Numbered from the stretch's first letter, positions 1 to 6,704 are shown. The stretch: DNA of 7,516 bases from an uncultured Verrucomicrobiota bacterium (GCA_946481225.1 CAMLNJ010000133.1:1-7516); one strand, 5' to 3'. The notes: generated by a model not told the origin, from the sequence alone. Translations and numbers: made by a program.

Positions 1-2909
1 ACATGACCGAACTCCGGTCCCTGTCGAAATTCGGCCTCTCGCAGATCACGATGACCTTCGAGGATGGCGTGGATATCTACCGCCTGCGCCAGCTCGTCAC
101 CGAGCGCCTCGGACGCGCGCGCGACCGTCTGCCACCCGGCGTCACGCCGACTCTCGCGCCGATCAGCACCGGGCTCGGCGAGATCGTATATTACACCCTG
201 CGCTATCGCCCGGACGCACCGGACTCGCCCGCGGACGCCGCCGAGCGGCTACGGCGGTTGCGCCTCCTCCACGACTACACGCTCAAGCCCCTCCTGCGCG
301 CCACGCCGGGCCTGGCGGAGGTCAATGCCATCGGCGGCCACGAAAAGCAGATCGTGGTCTCCCCCGATCCGGCCAAGCTCGCCCAGGCGGGCGTCGGCTT
401 CGAGCAACTCGTCCAGGTGCTGCGCGCGAGCACCGAAAACGCGGGCGGCGGCGTCTTGGAAATGGGCGGCGAAGCCGTCGTCGTCCGCGCGGATACCCGC
501 GCCAAAACCGCGCAAGATCTCGGAAACCTGCCGGTCAAATTCGCCGGGGCGGCCCGGCCGCTTCTCGTCCGCGACCTCGCGGAGGTCTCCATCGGCTCCG
601 CGGTGCGCACCGGCGCCTCCACCGAAAACGGCGAGGAGACCGTCACGGGCGCCGCGATCATGCTTGCCGGCGAGAACGCCCGTCTGGTGGCCCGGGCGGT
701 CGTAAAGCGGCTGGAACATATCCAGGAAAAGTTGCCCGCCGGCGTCGAGATTCGCGTCGTCTACGACCGGTCCGATCTGGTCAACGCGACGATCCGCACC
801 GTCGAGAAAAACCTCTTCGAGGGCGCGGTGCTGGTGGCCGTCATCCTCTTCGCCTTCCTCGGCAACTGGCGCGCCGCCCTGATCGTGTCGCTGGCGATCC
901 CGCTGTCGTTTCTCCTCATGCTCACCGGCATGGTCGAGGCGAAGATCTCCGCCAACCTGATGAGCCTCGGCGCGATCGACTTCGGCCTCATCGTCGACGG
1001 CGCGATCGTGATGGTGGAAAACATCCTACGCCATATCGCCGAGAAACAGCATGCCCTCGGACGGAAACTGGGCGCGGCCGAAAGGCTCGACGAGGTGCGC
1101 TCCTCCGCGCGCGAGGTGGCGCGGCCGATGTTCTTCGGCGTGCTCATCATCACCATCGTCTACGTGCCCATCCTCGCCCTCTCCGGCATCGAGGGAAAGA
1201 TGTTCCGCCCGATGGCGGTGGCCGTGATGTTCGCCCTCGTCGGCGCGCTCGTGCTCGCGCTGACGCTCATGCCCGCGCTGTGCTCGTGGTTCCTGCGCGG
1301 TGAAATCGACGAGAAGGACGGCTGGGTGGTGCGCGCCGCGAAAGCGCTCTACACGCCCTTGCTCGCCCAGGCCCTGCGGCTGCGCTGGCTCGTGGTCGCC
1401 GCCGCGCTCGCGCTCTTCGCGGTCTCGGGCTGGGTCTTCACCCGGCTCGGGGCGGAGTTCATCCCGCAGCTCGACGAGGGCTCGCTGTCCATCCAGATGA
1501 TCCGCGGCAACAGCGTCGCCCTCGGCGATTCGGTCGAGCTGCAACGCGCGTCCGAAAAGCTCCTCCTCGAGAAATTTCCCGAGATCAGCCACATCTTCTC
1601 CCGTATCGGCACGGCGGAAATCGCGACCGATCCGATGGGCCCCAACGTTTCCGACACCTACGTCTTTTTCGCGCCCCTGGAAAAATGGCGACAAACGAAC
1701 GGCCGCCGCATCACGAAGCCTGAGCTGATCGAGTCAATGCGGCGCGAGCTCGTGTCCGCGGCTCCCGGCCAGACCTACCTGTTCACGCAACCGATCCAGA
1801 TGCGTTTCAACGAAATCATGGCCGGAGCCCGCGCCGACCTGTCGTTGAAAATATACGGCGACGACTACGCGGAGCTGGAACGCCTCGCGACGGAGGCGCG
1901 CGACGTGCTCCGGCGCGTGGACGGCGGCGGCGACGTGGAATTCGAGGCCTTGGGCCGCGTGCCCATGCTCGAGATCACGCCAAAGCGTGAGGCCCTGCAA
2001 CGGCTCAATCTCCACGCCGAGGAGATCAACGGCGTGGTCGGGATCGCCCTCGGCGGCGAAGAGGCCGGCGCCGTGATCGACGGCGGCAAACGCCACGACG
2101 TCGTGGTGCGCCTGCCGGAGTCGGAACGCCTGAACCTGGCGGGCCTGCGCCAGCTTCCCGTCGTGGGCGAAAACCGGGCGCAGGTGCCGCTCGAACGCGT
2201 CGCCGACATCGCGGTCGCCGACCGGGTCGGGACCATCAACCGCGAAGACACACGGCGTCGCGTCGCCATCCTCGTCAACGTCCGCGGCCGGGACACGGAG
2301 AGCTTCGTTCTCGAGGCCCAGGCCAGGCTTCGGAAACAGGTGAGGTTTCCCCCTGGCTATTTCTTCGAGTTCGGCGGCCAGTTCGAGAATCTTCAGGCGG
2401 CGCGCGGGCGTCTCCTGATCGTCGTGCCCGCCGCCCTCGCCCTGATCTTCGGGCTCATCTACGCCAGCTTCGGCAGCGCCCGCCAGGCGACCTTGATCTT
2501 CCTCTGCGTGCCGCTCGCCGCCACCGGCGGCGTCATCGCGCTCTGGATACGCGGCATGCCCTTCACCATCTCGGCGGCCGTGGGTTTCATCGCCCTCTCC
2601 GGCATCGCCGTGCTGAACGGCATCATGTTGATCAGCTTCATCAATCAACTCCGCGCCCAGGGCCGGGACGTGCGGCGTGCCGTCATCGAAGGCACGCTCA
2701 CGCGCCTTCGCCCGAAGCTCATGACCGCCCTGGTGGCCTCGCTCGGCTTCGTTCCGATGGCGATCTCCGCCGGCGCCGGTGCCGAGGTGCAGCGCCCGCT
2801 GGCCACCGTAGTGATCGGCGGCGTCATCACCTCGACCTTTCTCACGCTCATCCTCCTGCCCGTCCTCTACGACTGGATGGAGCGCGACCGCGAGACGCCT
2901 TCCCGCTAG
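1..2909 (+). CDS. czcA: CzcA-type heavy-metal efflux RND pump, inner-membrane subunit (5' partial)
   Basis: This is the proton-driven inner-membrane subunit of a tripartite metal exporter, with 968 residues visible to a TAG stop. The signature D326-F-G, V-D332-G-A, V-E339-N in the fourth membrane helix matches the essential D402/D408/E415 of Cupriavidus CzcA with a constant offset of 76. The first in-frame ATG (base 3) is therefore internal: about 76 N-terminal residues lie outside the window and the full protein would be near 1044 aa, normal for the family. Visible layout: first periplasmic porter region (about 1-265), membrane helices about 270-425 and 459-477, second porter/docking region (about 478-800), then five C-terminal helices (about 803-960). 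The DFG/DGA/VEN pattern favours divalent cations (Co, Zn, Cd, Ni) over the CusA Cu/Ag type. The position matching CusA Met672 appears to be E604, although M499 lies near CusA Met573. Family assignment is secure; the metal is inferred. A small secreted Cys-rich protein follows after 25 bp. Confidence 0.93.
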   Translation, partial: MTELRSLSKFGLSQITMTFEDGVDIYRLRQLVTERLGRARDRLPPGVTPTLAPISTGLGEIVYYTLRYRPDAPDSPADAAERLRRLRLLHDYTLKPLLRATPGLAEVNAIGGHEKQIVVSPDPAKLAQAGVGFEQLVQVLRASTENAGGGVLEMGGEAVVVRADTRAKTAQDLGNLPVKFAGAARPLLVRDLAEVSIGSAVRTGASTENGEETVTGAAIMLAGENARLVARAVVKRLEHIQEKLPAGVEIRVVYDRSDLVNATIRTVEKNLFEGAVLVAVILFAFLGNWRAALIVSLAIPLSFLLMLTGMVEAKISANLMSLGAIDFGLIVDGAIVMVENILRHIAEKQHALGRKLGAAERLDEVRSSAREVARPMFFGVLIITIVYVPILALSGIEGKMFRPMAVAVMFALVGALVLALTLMPALCSWFLRGEIDEKDGWVVRAAKALYTPLLAQALRLRWLVVAAALALFAVSGWVFTRLGAEFIPQLDEGSLSIQMIRGNSVALGDSVELQRASEKLLLEKFPEISHIFSRIGTAEIATDPMGPNVSDTYVFFAPLEKWRQTNGRRITKPELIESMRRELVSAAPGQTYLFTQPIQMRFNEIMAGARADLSLKIYGDDYAELERLATEARDVLRRVDGGGDVEFEALGRVPMLEITPKREALQRLNLHAEEINGVVGIALGGEEAGAVIDGGKRHDVVVRLPESERLNLAGLRQLPVVGENRAQVPLERVADIAVADRVGTINREDTRRRVAILVNVRGRDTESFVLEAQARLRKQVRFPPGYFFEFGGQFENLQAARGRLLIVVPAALALIFGLIYASFGSARQATLIFLCVPLAATGGVIALWIRGMPFTISAAVGFIALSGIAVLNGIMLISFINQLRAQGRDVRRAVIEGTLTRLRPKLMTALVASLGFVPMAISAGAGAEVQRPLATVVIGGVITSTFLTLILLPVLYDWMERDRETPSR

Positions 2910-2934
2910 TGCTCACCAACCCGCCATATCCAAT

Positions 2935-3372
2935 ATGAAACTGAAACAACTCACGCTCGCGGCGGCCGCTCTCTGCGCCGCCGTTTCGCTCCACGCCGAG
3001 AAAATCGTCGCCGGCCCCAAAGGCGGACGCCTTCTCGAATCCGAACCGCTCAAGGCCGAGTTCTTCGTCACCCCCGAGCGCAAGGTGGAGATCACCTTCT
3101 ACGACGCGGCGCTCAAGCCCGTCGATCCAGGCGCGCAAACCGTCACGGTCACGGCCGAGCCGGCCGCCGGAAAGACCAAGCTCGAGTTGGAGAAGACCGC
3201 CACCGGCTTCGTTTCCAAGGCCTCCCTTCCGGCGGGCGAGCCCTACCGTGTCGTGGTGCAGACCCGCGCCACCGCGGACGCCAAGCCGAAGAATTTCCGC
3301 GTCGATCTCAACCTCGCCACCTGCGGCGAGTGCCAGAAGGCGGAATACGCCTGCGTCTGCGAGAGCCACTAG
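2935..3372 (+). CDS. Small secreted protein with C-terminal Cys/His metal-binding-like motif, linked to the RND pump
   Basis: A 145-residue protein I cannot assign to a named family. It starts with a clear Sec signal peptide: K2/K4, hydrophobic LTLAAAALCAAVSL, and a likely cut after H20-A21. A short Gly-rich motif (GPKGGRLLE, about 27-35) and a single beta-rich domain follow (about 36-125, alternating strands such as KVEITFYDAALKPV). The last 16 residues carry C130-x2-C133-x6-C140-x-C142-x2-H145, a plausible soft-metal site. It begins 25 bp after the pump stop on the same strand, so co-transcription is likely. No Shine-Dalgarno sequence precedes the ATG; this start is chosen because it gives the complete signal peptide. 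By position and motif it may be a periplasmic metal chaperone, buffer or sensor for the pump, analogous in role (not in sequence) to CusF. That role is inference; the alternative is a disulfide-stabilised periplasmic protein. Confidence 0.85.
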   Translation: MKLKQLTLAAAALCAAVSLHAEKIVAGPKGGRLLESEPLKAEFFVTPERKVEITFYDAALKPVDPGAQTVTVTAEPAAGKTKLELEKTATGFVSKASLPAGEPYRVVVQTRATADAKPKNFRVDLNLATCGECQKAEYACVCESH

Positions 3373-3520
3373 GCGGGCGCCTCGCCAAGCCCGCATCGGC
3401 CACGTCCGGCGCGCCGCCATGCGCGGCCGCCGGTTCGGCAAGCGCGGGTGGGCGGGCTGGAGCTCTACGGCGCGTCCTTCGCGCAGACGGCGTGCCCCGA
3501 CGCGGCGCCCAGACGATCCG
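3373..3520. other. Intergenic gap between convergent genes, no convincing terminator
   Basis: This 148-bp GC-rich gap separates the two convergent transcription units. Short dyads exist: GCGGGC at 3373-3378 with GCCCGC at 3389-3394 (10-nt loop), and GCGCG at 3470-3474 with CGCGC at 3480-3484 (5-nt loop). Neither has a T tract, so neither is a standard intrinsic terminator. I see no small gene here. Confidence 0.5.
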
Positions 3521-4249
3521 TCAGGTGACGACGAGTTTCAACGCGGCCACCCCGAGCACCAGCGCCAAGGCGGGCCGGAGCTGACCGGCCCGGGCGCGCA
3601 TGCTGCCCCACCGCGCGCCGAAAAAGCCGCAGACCACGACGACAAGCGCGAGCCACGGCCAGGAGTTCGGAAGATGATGCAGCGAAGCGGAGTGCCCGGC
3701 GAGGCCGGCGGCGGAATTGACGAAGATGAACGGGGCGGACACGGCGGCGGCCGTCTTGGCGTCGCCCCATCGGACGAAGAGAATCAGCGGGGCGAGAAAG
3801 ATTCCGCCGCCGACTCCGATGAGCCCGGAGGCGAAGCCGATGAGCGCGCCGGCGGCGAGCGTCCATCCGAGGACGACGGGCCGGGACTCCGCGACTTTCG
3901 GCTCGGGCAATAGAAGGCGCAGCGCGGCGAAGCCCAAGGCGAGCGCGAGGAGGATCTTGAACGCGTGCGGCGGCAGATCGAGGCGGCCGCCTATCCAGGC
4001 GCAGGGAATCGACGCGAGGGCGAAGGGCCAGAAGAGGCGCCACGCAAAGTGGCCGGCCCGGAAAAACAGAACCGAGCCGACGAGCGAGACGGCGAGGTTG
4101 AGCGTGAGCGCGGTGGGGCGGAGAGTCTCCGGCGCAAAGGACAGGAGGGCCATCGTCGCCAAGTAGCCCGACGCCCCGCCGTGACCGACGGAAGCGTAGA
4201 GGGCGGCGACGCCGCCGAAGGCGCAGAGGATCAGGAGCAGGTCGGGCAT
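3521..4249 (-). CDS. TauE/SafE (TSUP) family membrane permease
   Basis: A 242-residue polytopic inner-membrane protein of the TauE/SafE family (sulfite exporter / 4-toluene sulfonate uptake permease superfamily, formerly DUF81). It shows the duplicated architecture of the family. The first half carries VGHGGASGYL (21-30) followed by NLAVSLVGS (51-59). The second half carries the typical GLIGVGGGIFLAP (142-154), with N178 in FIFVNSAAG. About eight hydrophobic segments are visible, for example 4-20, 46-63, 74-89, 97-114, 127-147, 149-160, 169-186 and 199-211. Length is normal to slightly short for the family. It lies 57 bp downstream of the porin gene on the same strand, suggesting one transcript. 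No Shine-Dalgarno sequence precedes the ATG. Family members move sulfite, sulfonates, sulfoacetate or other organic anions; the direction and substrate here are not evident from the sequence. The gene is convergent with the metal-efflux genes. Confidence 0.9.
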   Translation of the reverse strand: MPDLLLILCAFGGVAALYASVGHGGASGYLATMALLSFAPETLRPTALTLNLAVSLVGSVLFFRAGHFAWRLFWPFALASIPCAWIGGRLDLPPHAFKILLALALGFAALRLLLPEPKVAESRPVVLGWTLAAGALIGFASGLIGVGGGIFLAPLILFVRWGDAKTAAAVSAPFIFVNSAAGLAGHSASLHHLPNSWPWLALVVVVCGFFGARWGSMRARAGQLRPALALVLGVAALKLVVT

Positions 4250-4306
4250 GGCGGATCGAGCAAACGCACGGCGCTAGGCCCGCCATGGCCGGCAGGCCGA
4301 TCCGGA
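4250..4306 (-). promoter_or_regulatory. Intercistronic dyad between porin and permease genes
   Basis: The 57-bp spacer holds a 7-bp inverted repeat (CGGATCG at 4252-4258, CGATCCG at 4298-4304). It also holds an imperfect hairpin at 4277-4298 (4 bp, one mismatch, 3 bp, 6-nt loop). The outer arm lies directly beside the permease ATG, where a ribosome site would be. No T tract is present, so a pause, processing or translation-control element is more likely than a terminator. Folding and function are inference. Confidence 0.25.
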
Positions 4307-5470
4307 TCAGAACACCACCTGGACGCGGGCCAGCACGCGGCCGCCGTCGTCGGCGGGGGCGGGGCGGTCGCCGATGAGGTAATTGAGCGAAAGCTTCAGG
4401 TCGTCGCCCTTGAAGAGGTAGTCCACGCCGAAGGTCCAGACGTCGGTGGTGGTGTCGGCGGAGGAGGCGGTGTCGGTGTCGAACGTCTCGTAGCGCACGA
4501 CGCCGCGCCAGTTGGCGTCGAATTTCCAGCTGCCGAGAACGGCCCAGCCGGCCTGCTCGGCGGCGCTGTCGTTCTCGTTGCGCAGCCACTCCGCCTGGAG
4601 CGTGGCGGGGCCCGCGGTCGCCTGGAGGTCGGCGCCGTAGCCGGCCTTGTGGTTACCGACGTCCTGGGTGGTGAAACCGTTGACGCCGCCGGTCACCTTG
4701 ACCGGCTGGCCCGCGATCTTGCCCTCGTAGGCCTGGCCGGAGACGCGGCCGGCCCACATGAAGTTGTCGTTGTCGTTTTGACCGGTGTTGACGCCGCTGC
4801 CGTTGAAGGCGCCGACGGAGTAGCCGAATTTCTTGTCGACGACTTCGCCGGAGACGGCCGCGCCGATCTGGCGGCTGACGGTGAGGCGGTCGCTGGGCAG
4901 CGAGCGCTCGATGGTCAGGATCTTGGTGTCGGAGAGGAGCTGTTCGAAGCCGAAGGGCGTCTTAAACTGGCCGGCGCGGACATTGGCGAAATCGTATTTG
5001 GACCACTGGATGTAGCCGTCGGTGAGCTGTCCGCGCGAGCCGGCGCCGGTGCTGAGGGAGTTGGCCCCGAAGTCGGCCTCGATCTTCGCGGTGAACTCGT
5101 GGGCGAGCGTGGCGGTGAGATTGAGCCGAGCGCGGCGGAGGAGGAAGCGGTCGTTGTTGTTGGTCCAGCGCGCGTCGGGGGCGTCGCCGAGCTCGGCGTT
5201 CGCCTGGACAAATCCGCCGAGGACCAGCTTCTCGACTTTGCCGGCGGGCAGCACGAGCGCCGGGGCCTTGCCCTCGGCGGAGTAGCCAAGCTGCTTTTTC
5301 AGCGCCACGTTCTCGGCGGCAAGCGCGGCGGTCTGTTTTTCCAACTCGGCGAGGCGCTCCTCGACGGTGGCGGCCGGCAGGCGCGAAGCGCCGAACAGCG
5401 CGAGGCCAAGCGCGAGGACGCGAGGCGCGACGGGCAAACGGGAAGGAGCGACAGGGGCTTGTGTATTCAC
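4307..5470 (-). CDS. OprO/OprP-family outer-membrane porin
   Basis: A 387-residue protein of the phosphate-selective porin O/P family. From the chosen GTG start at 5470 it has a signal peptide with Arg in the n-region (R11, R17), a hydrophobic core (VLALGLALFGA, 18-28) and a likely cut near A34. A short coiled coil with heptad leucines (about 36-61, VEERLAELEKQ onward) follows, then a beta-barrel from about 79. Family hallmarks are RFLLRRARL (108-116), GQFKTPFGFEQ (167-177), and a final beta strand ending in Phe (VQVVF), the usual outer-membrane insertion signal. The frame stays open upstream to an ATG at 5563 and a TTG at 5593. Those starts would bury the signal peptide, and the TTG sits inside the tRNA terminator, so GTG 5470 is preferred even though no Shine-Dalgarno sequence precedes it. 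It is followed by the TauE/SafE permease, suggesting an anion-transport pair. OprP selects phosphate, but many family members do not, so the substrate is unassigned. Confidence 0.88.
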   Translation of the reverse strand: MNTQAPVAPSRLPVAPRVLALGLALFGASRLPAATVEERLAELEKQTAALAAENVALKKQLGYSAEGKAPALVLPAGKVEKLVLGGFVQANAELGDAPDARWTNNNDRFLLRRARLNLTATLAHEFTAKIEADFGANSLSTGAGSRGQLTDGYIQWSKYDFANVRAGQFKTPFGFEQLLSDTKILTIERSLPSDRLTVSRQIGAAVSGEVVDKKFGYSVGAFNGSGVNTGQNDNDNFMWAGRVSGQAYEGKIAGQPVKVTGGVNGFTTQDVGNHKAGYGADLQATAGPATLQAEWLRNENDSAAEQAGWAVLGSWKFDANWRGVVRYETFDTDTASSADTTTDVWTFGVDYLFKGDDLKLSLNYLIGDRPAPADDGGRVLARVQVVF

Positions 5471-5591
5471 GTTGAGAGGAAGGGGAAGATATCGCACACC
5501 GAGGAAATCGAGACGCGGGGAAACATCGTGGAGGCTCGCACCGCCGACGGCGGGATCAAGCATGCATACGGCGAGGAAAGCTACGGAGCAC
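5471..5591 (-). promoter_or_regulatory. Leader/promoter region of the porin-permease unit, with a 13-bp palindrome
   Basis: A terminator closes the upstream tRNA unit, so the porin promoter should lie in these about 120 bp. I see no good -35/-10 pair; a TTGATC at about 5554-5559 (- strand) lacks a matching -10. A perfect palindrome with 6-bp arms and one central base lies at 5541-5553 (CCGCCG-A-CGGCGG on +). It could be an operator, but such GC palindromes arise readily in GC-rich DNA. Confidence 0.25.
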
Positions 5592-5627
5592 AAAAAAGCC
5601 CCGGAGACTTCTTTAAGTCTCCGGGGC
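5592..5627 (-). terminator. Strong intrinsic terminator of tRNA-Asn
   Basis: A perfect 13-bp inverted repeat (5598-5610 with 5615-5627, 4-nt loop) is followed on the - strand by six T residues (5597-5592). It starts five bases past the tRNA 3' CCA, as expected for the terminator of a single-gene tRNA transcript. It insulates the downstream porin gene from tRNA transcription. Confidence 0.93.
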
Positions 5628-5632
5628 CAAAG

Positions 5633-5707
5633 TGGCTGCCCGAGTAGGGGTCGAACCTACGACCAAGTGATTAACAGTCACCTGCTCTGCCACTGAGCTA
5701 TCGGGCA
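5633..5707 (-). tRNA. tRNA-Asn(GTT)
   Basis: A complete 75-nt cloverleaf is read on the - strand. The 7-bp acceptor stem TGCCCGA/TCGGGCA is perfect, with G discriminator and encoded CCA (5635-5633). The D arm is GCTC-AGTGGCA-GAGC. The anticodon stem is GGTGA/TCACT with one G-T pair, and the loop CTGTTAA gives anticodon GTT for Asn codons AAC/AAU. The variable loop has 5 nt. The T arm is GTAGG-TTCGACC-CCTAC. All arms have standard lengths, so the gene looks functional. It stands alone, divergent from rplY, with its own terminator and a candidate promoter. Confidence 0.97.
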
Positions 5708-5725
5708 ATGTGTCCCTTGTTTTGA

Positions 5726-5762
5726 AAAGGGGCGGGGGAAAAACCAAGCGCCGCGCCCCTTT
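5726..5762. repeat. 9-bp perfect inverted repeat over the tRNA-Asn promoter region
   Basis: AAAGGGGCG at 5726-5734 and CGCCCCTTT at 5754-5762 are exact inverted copies separated by 19 nt. One arm abuts the -35 box and the other lies between the expected start site and the tRNA. On the - strand the distal arm continues into TTTT. It could be an operator-like dyad or an RNA stem in the leader; chance cannot be excluded. Confidence 0.4.
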
Positions 5763-5767
5763 GTCAA
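5739..5767 (-). promoter_or_regulatory. Candidate promoter of tRNA-Asn
   Basis: On the - strand a perfect consensus TTGACA (5767-5762) lies 54 bp before the tRNA 5' end. At 17-bp spacing the -10 position reads GTTTTT (5744-5739), a poor match to TATAAT. Position and orientation fit a tRNA promoter with a leader of about 25 nt. The -35 is convincing; the -10 is weak. Confidence 0.4.
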
Positions 5768-5890
5768 CGCCCATTTGGTATCGAGGCGCAGATTTTCCCG
5801 CGCCCTCCCAAGATTTGGTTGCCAAAGCCGAACGCCGCCGCTTCTGCTCAAACCCTTTTCCATTACGCCTGCCATCAATTCCGGTGCGAC

Positions 5891-5896
5891 AGGGGG
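5891..5896 (+). promoter_or_regulatory. Ribosome binding site of rplY
   Basis: AGGGGG lies 10 nt before the ATG at 5907. It is the only clear Shine-Dalgarno-like sequence before a start in this window. It supports that ATG over longer in-frame openings upstream, whose extra residues do not resemble L25. Confidence 0.55.
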
Positions 5897-5906
5897 AACG
5901 AAACCT

Positions 5907-6638
5907 ATGAAACAACCGCTCAGCCTGACCATCACACCGCGCGCCCAGACCGGCCGCTCGGCTTCCCGCCGCGTTCGCAAAGCGAACCAGATCCCCGCGA
6001 TCCTCTACGGAAAGCACACCAGCCCCGAGACGCTCGCCGTCGACGCGCCCGAATTCACCCGCCTCGTCAAGGCGGTCGCCGGCCGCGCCCTGATCATCGA
6101 GCTCCAGCGCAAGGACAAGGCCGAGAAGGCACTCTCCTTCCTCCAGGAAATCCAGCGCGACCCCATCACCGACAAATATCTCCACGTCGACCTCCAAGAG
6201 GTGAAGGCTGACGAGAAGGTGGACGTGAACGTCCCGGTCGTCGTCCTCGGCGAGGCCTTTGGCGTGAAGAGCCAGGGCGGCGTGCTCGAAATCTCCGCCA
6301 AGACCCTCCGCATCCGCTGCCTGCCGAAGGATCTTCCCCCCGTCATCGAGGTGGACGTCTCCGAGCTTAAGCTCGACGAGTCGATCAAGGTCGGCGGCCT
6401 GAAAGCCCTTTCCGGCGTCGAGTTCCGCGATCTCCCCGGCCACTCCGTCGTCTCCGTCCTCAGCATCGAGGAAGAGGTCGTCGCCGAGCCCGCCGCCGGC
6501 GCCGCTCCCGCCGCCGGTGCCGCCGCCCCCGCCGCTGGTGCCGCCGCTCCCGCCGCCGGTGCCGCCGCTCCCGCCAAGGACGCGAAGGCCGCCGCCCCCG
6601 CCGCCGGCGCCAAGCCCGCCGCCCCCGCCAAGAAGTAA
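5907..6638 (+). CDS. rplY: 50S ribosomal protein L25 (Ctc/TL5 type) with Ala/Pro-rich tail
   Basis: A 243-residue ribosomal protein of the long bL25 (Ctc/TL5) type, which binds 5S rRNA in the large subunit. The N-terminal L25 domain (about 5-96) shows IPAILYGK (29-36) and DPITDKYLHVDL (85-96), both family hallmarks. The second beta domain (about 98-194) carries GGVLEISAKTLRIRCLPKDLP (from 124) and IEVDVSELK. From P195 the protein becomes a low-complexity tail built from PAAGAAA units, ending in Lys-containing PAAPAKK; basic Ala/Pro tails occur on L25 of several phyla. The start at 5907 is supported by its Shine-Dalgarno sequence and by the family N-terminus. The gene is first in an L25-Pth-S6 cluster and divergent from tRNA-Asn across a 199-bp gap. 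I saw no clear promoter for it in that gap. Confidence 0.96.
   Translation: MKQPLSLTITPRAQTGRSASRRVRKANQIPAILYGKHTSPETLAVDAPEFTRLVKAVAGRALIIELQRKDKAEKALSFLQEIQRDPITDKYLHVDLQEVKADEKVDVNVPVVVLGEAFGVKSQGGVLEISAKTLRIRCLPKDLPPVIEVDVSELKLDESIKVGGLKALSGVEFRDLPGHSVVSVLSIEEEVVAEPAAGAAPAAGAAAPAAGAAAPAAGAAAPAKDAKAAAPAAGAKPAAPAKK
6489..6572 (+). repeat. In-frame 21-bp tandem repeat encoding PAAGAAA in the L25 tail
   Basis: Prolines recur at 6489, 6507, 6528, 6549 and 6570: one 18-bp unit (PAAGAA), three 21-bp units (PAAGAAA) and the start of a fifth. Units differ only at a few third positions (GGC/GGT, GCC/GCT), pointing to recent slippage or unequal exchange. All length changes in whole units keep the frame. 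Confidence 0.85.
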
Positions 6639-6658
6639 GCGTCGTCGTCCCGCGTCGC

Positions 6659-6682
6659 GCCCCGCGCCTTGCCGCCCGGGGC
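6659..6682 (+). terminator. Possible weak hairpin between rplY and pth
   Basis: GCCCCG (6659-6664) and CGGGGC (6677-6682) form a 6-bp GC stem with a 12-nt loop, followed by a T-rich but broken stretch (TTTGTTCTTT, 6690-6699). It might attenuate transcription between the ribosomal protein gene and pth. The long loop and interrupted T tract make this doubtful. Confidence 0.25.
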
Positions 6683-6704
6683 CAGCGCGTTTGTTCTTTG
6701 AGTC

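Noticed and set aside
1734..2648. A 304-codon open frame antisense to the RND pump
   Set aside because: It is His/Asp/Glu/Gly-rich with no recognisable domain and lies wholly inside the conserved pump coding sequence.
3465..4589. A 374-codon Arg-rich open frame on the - strand overlapping the permease
   Set aside because: It is an alternative frame of the same strand with extreme Arg content and no membrane pattern; the TauE/SafE frame explains the region.
5541..5553. CCGCCG-A-CGGCGG palindrome as a firm operator
   Set aside because: It is short and purely GC in a GC-rich leader, with no identified promoter beside it, so it is kept only as a note in the leader entry.
3965..5647. A 560-codon open frame on the + strand opposite the porin and permease genes
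   Set aside because: It is Gly/Val/Ala/Glu-rich without domain pattern and antisense to the recognised porin. It also runs through the terminator and into the tRNA. Such frames are typical of GC-rich codon bias.
5633..5707. tRNA-Asn as an integration site for a mobile element
   Set aside because: No integrase gene lies nearby and I saw no repeated copy of the tRNA 3' end in the window; neighbours look like ordinary chromosomal genes.
5775..5906. In-frame upstream extension of L25
   Set aside because: The 44 extra residues do not resemble the L25 N-terminus; ATG 5907 has a Shine-Dalgarno sequence and the normal family start.
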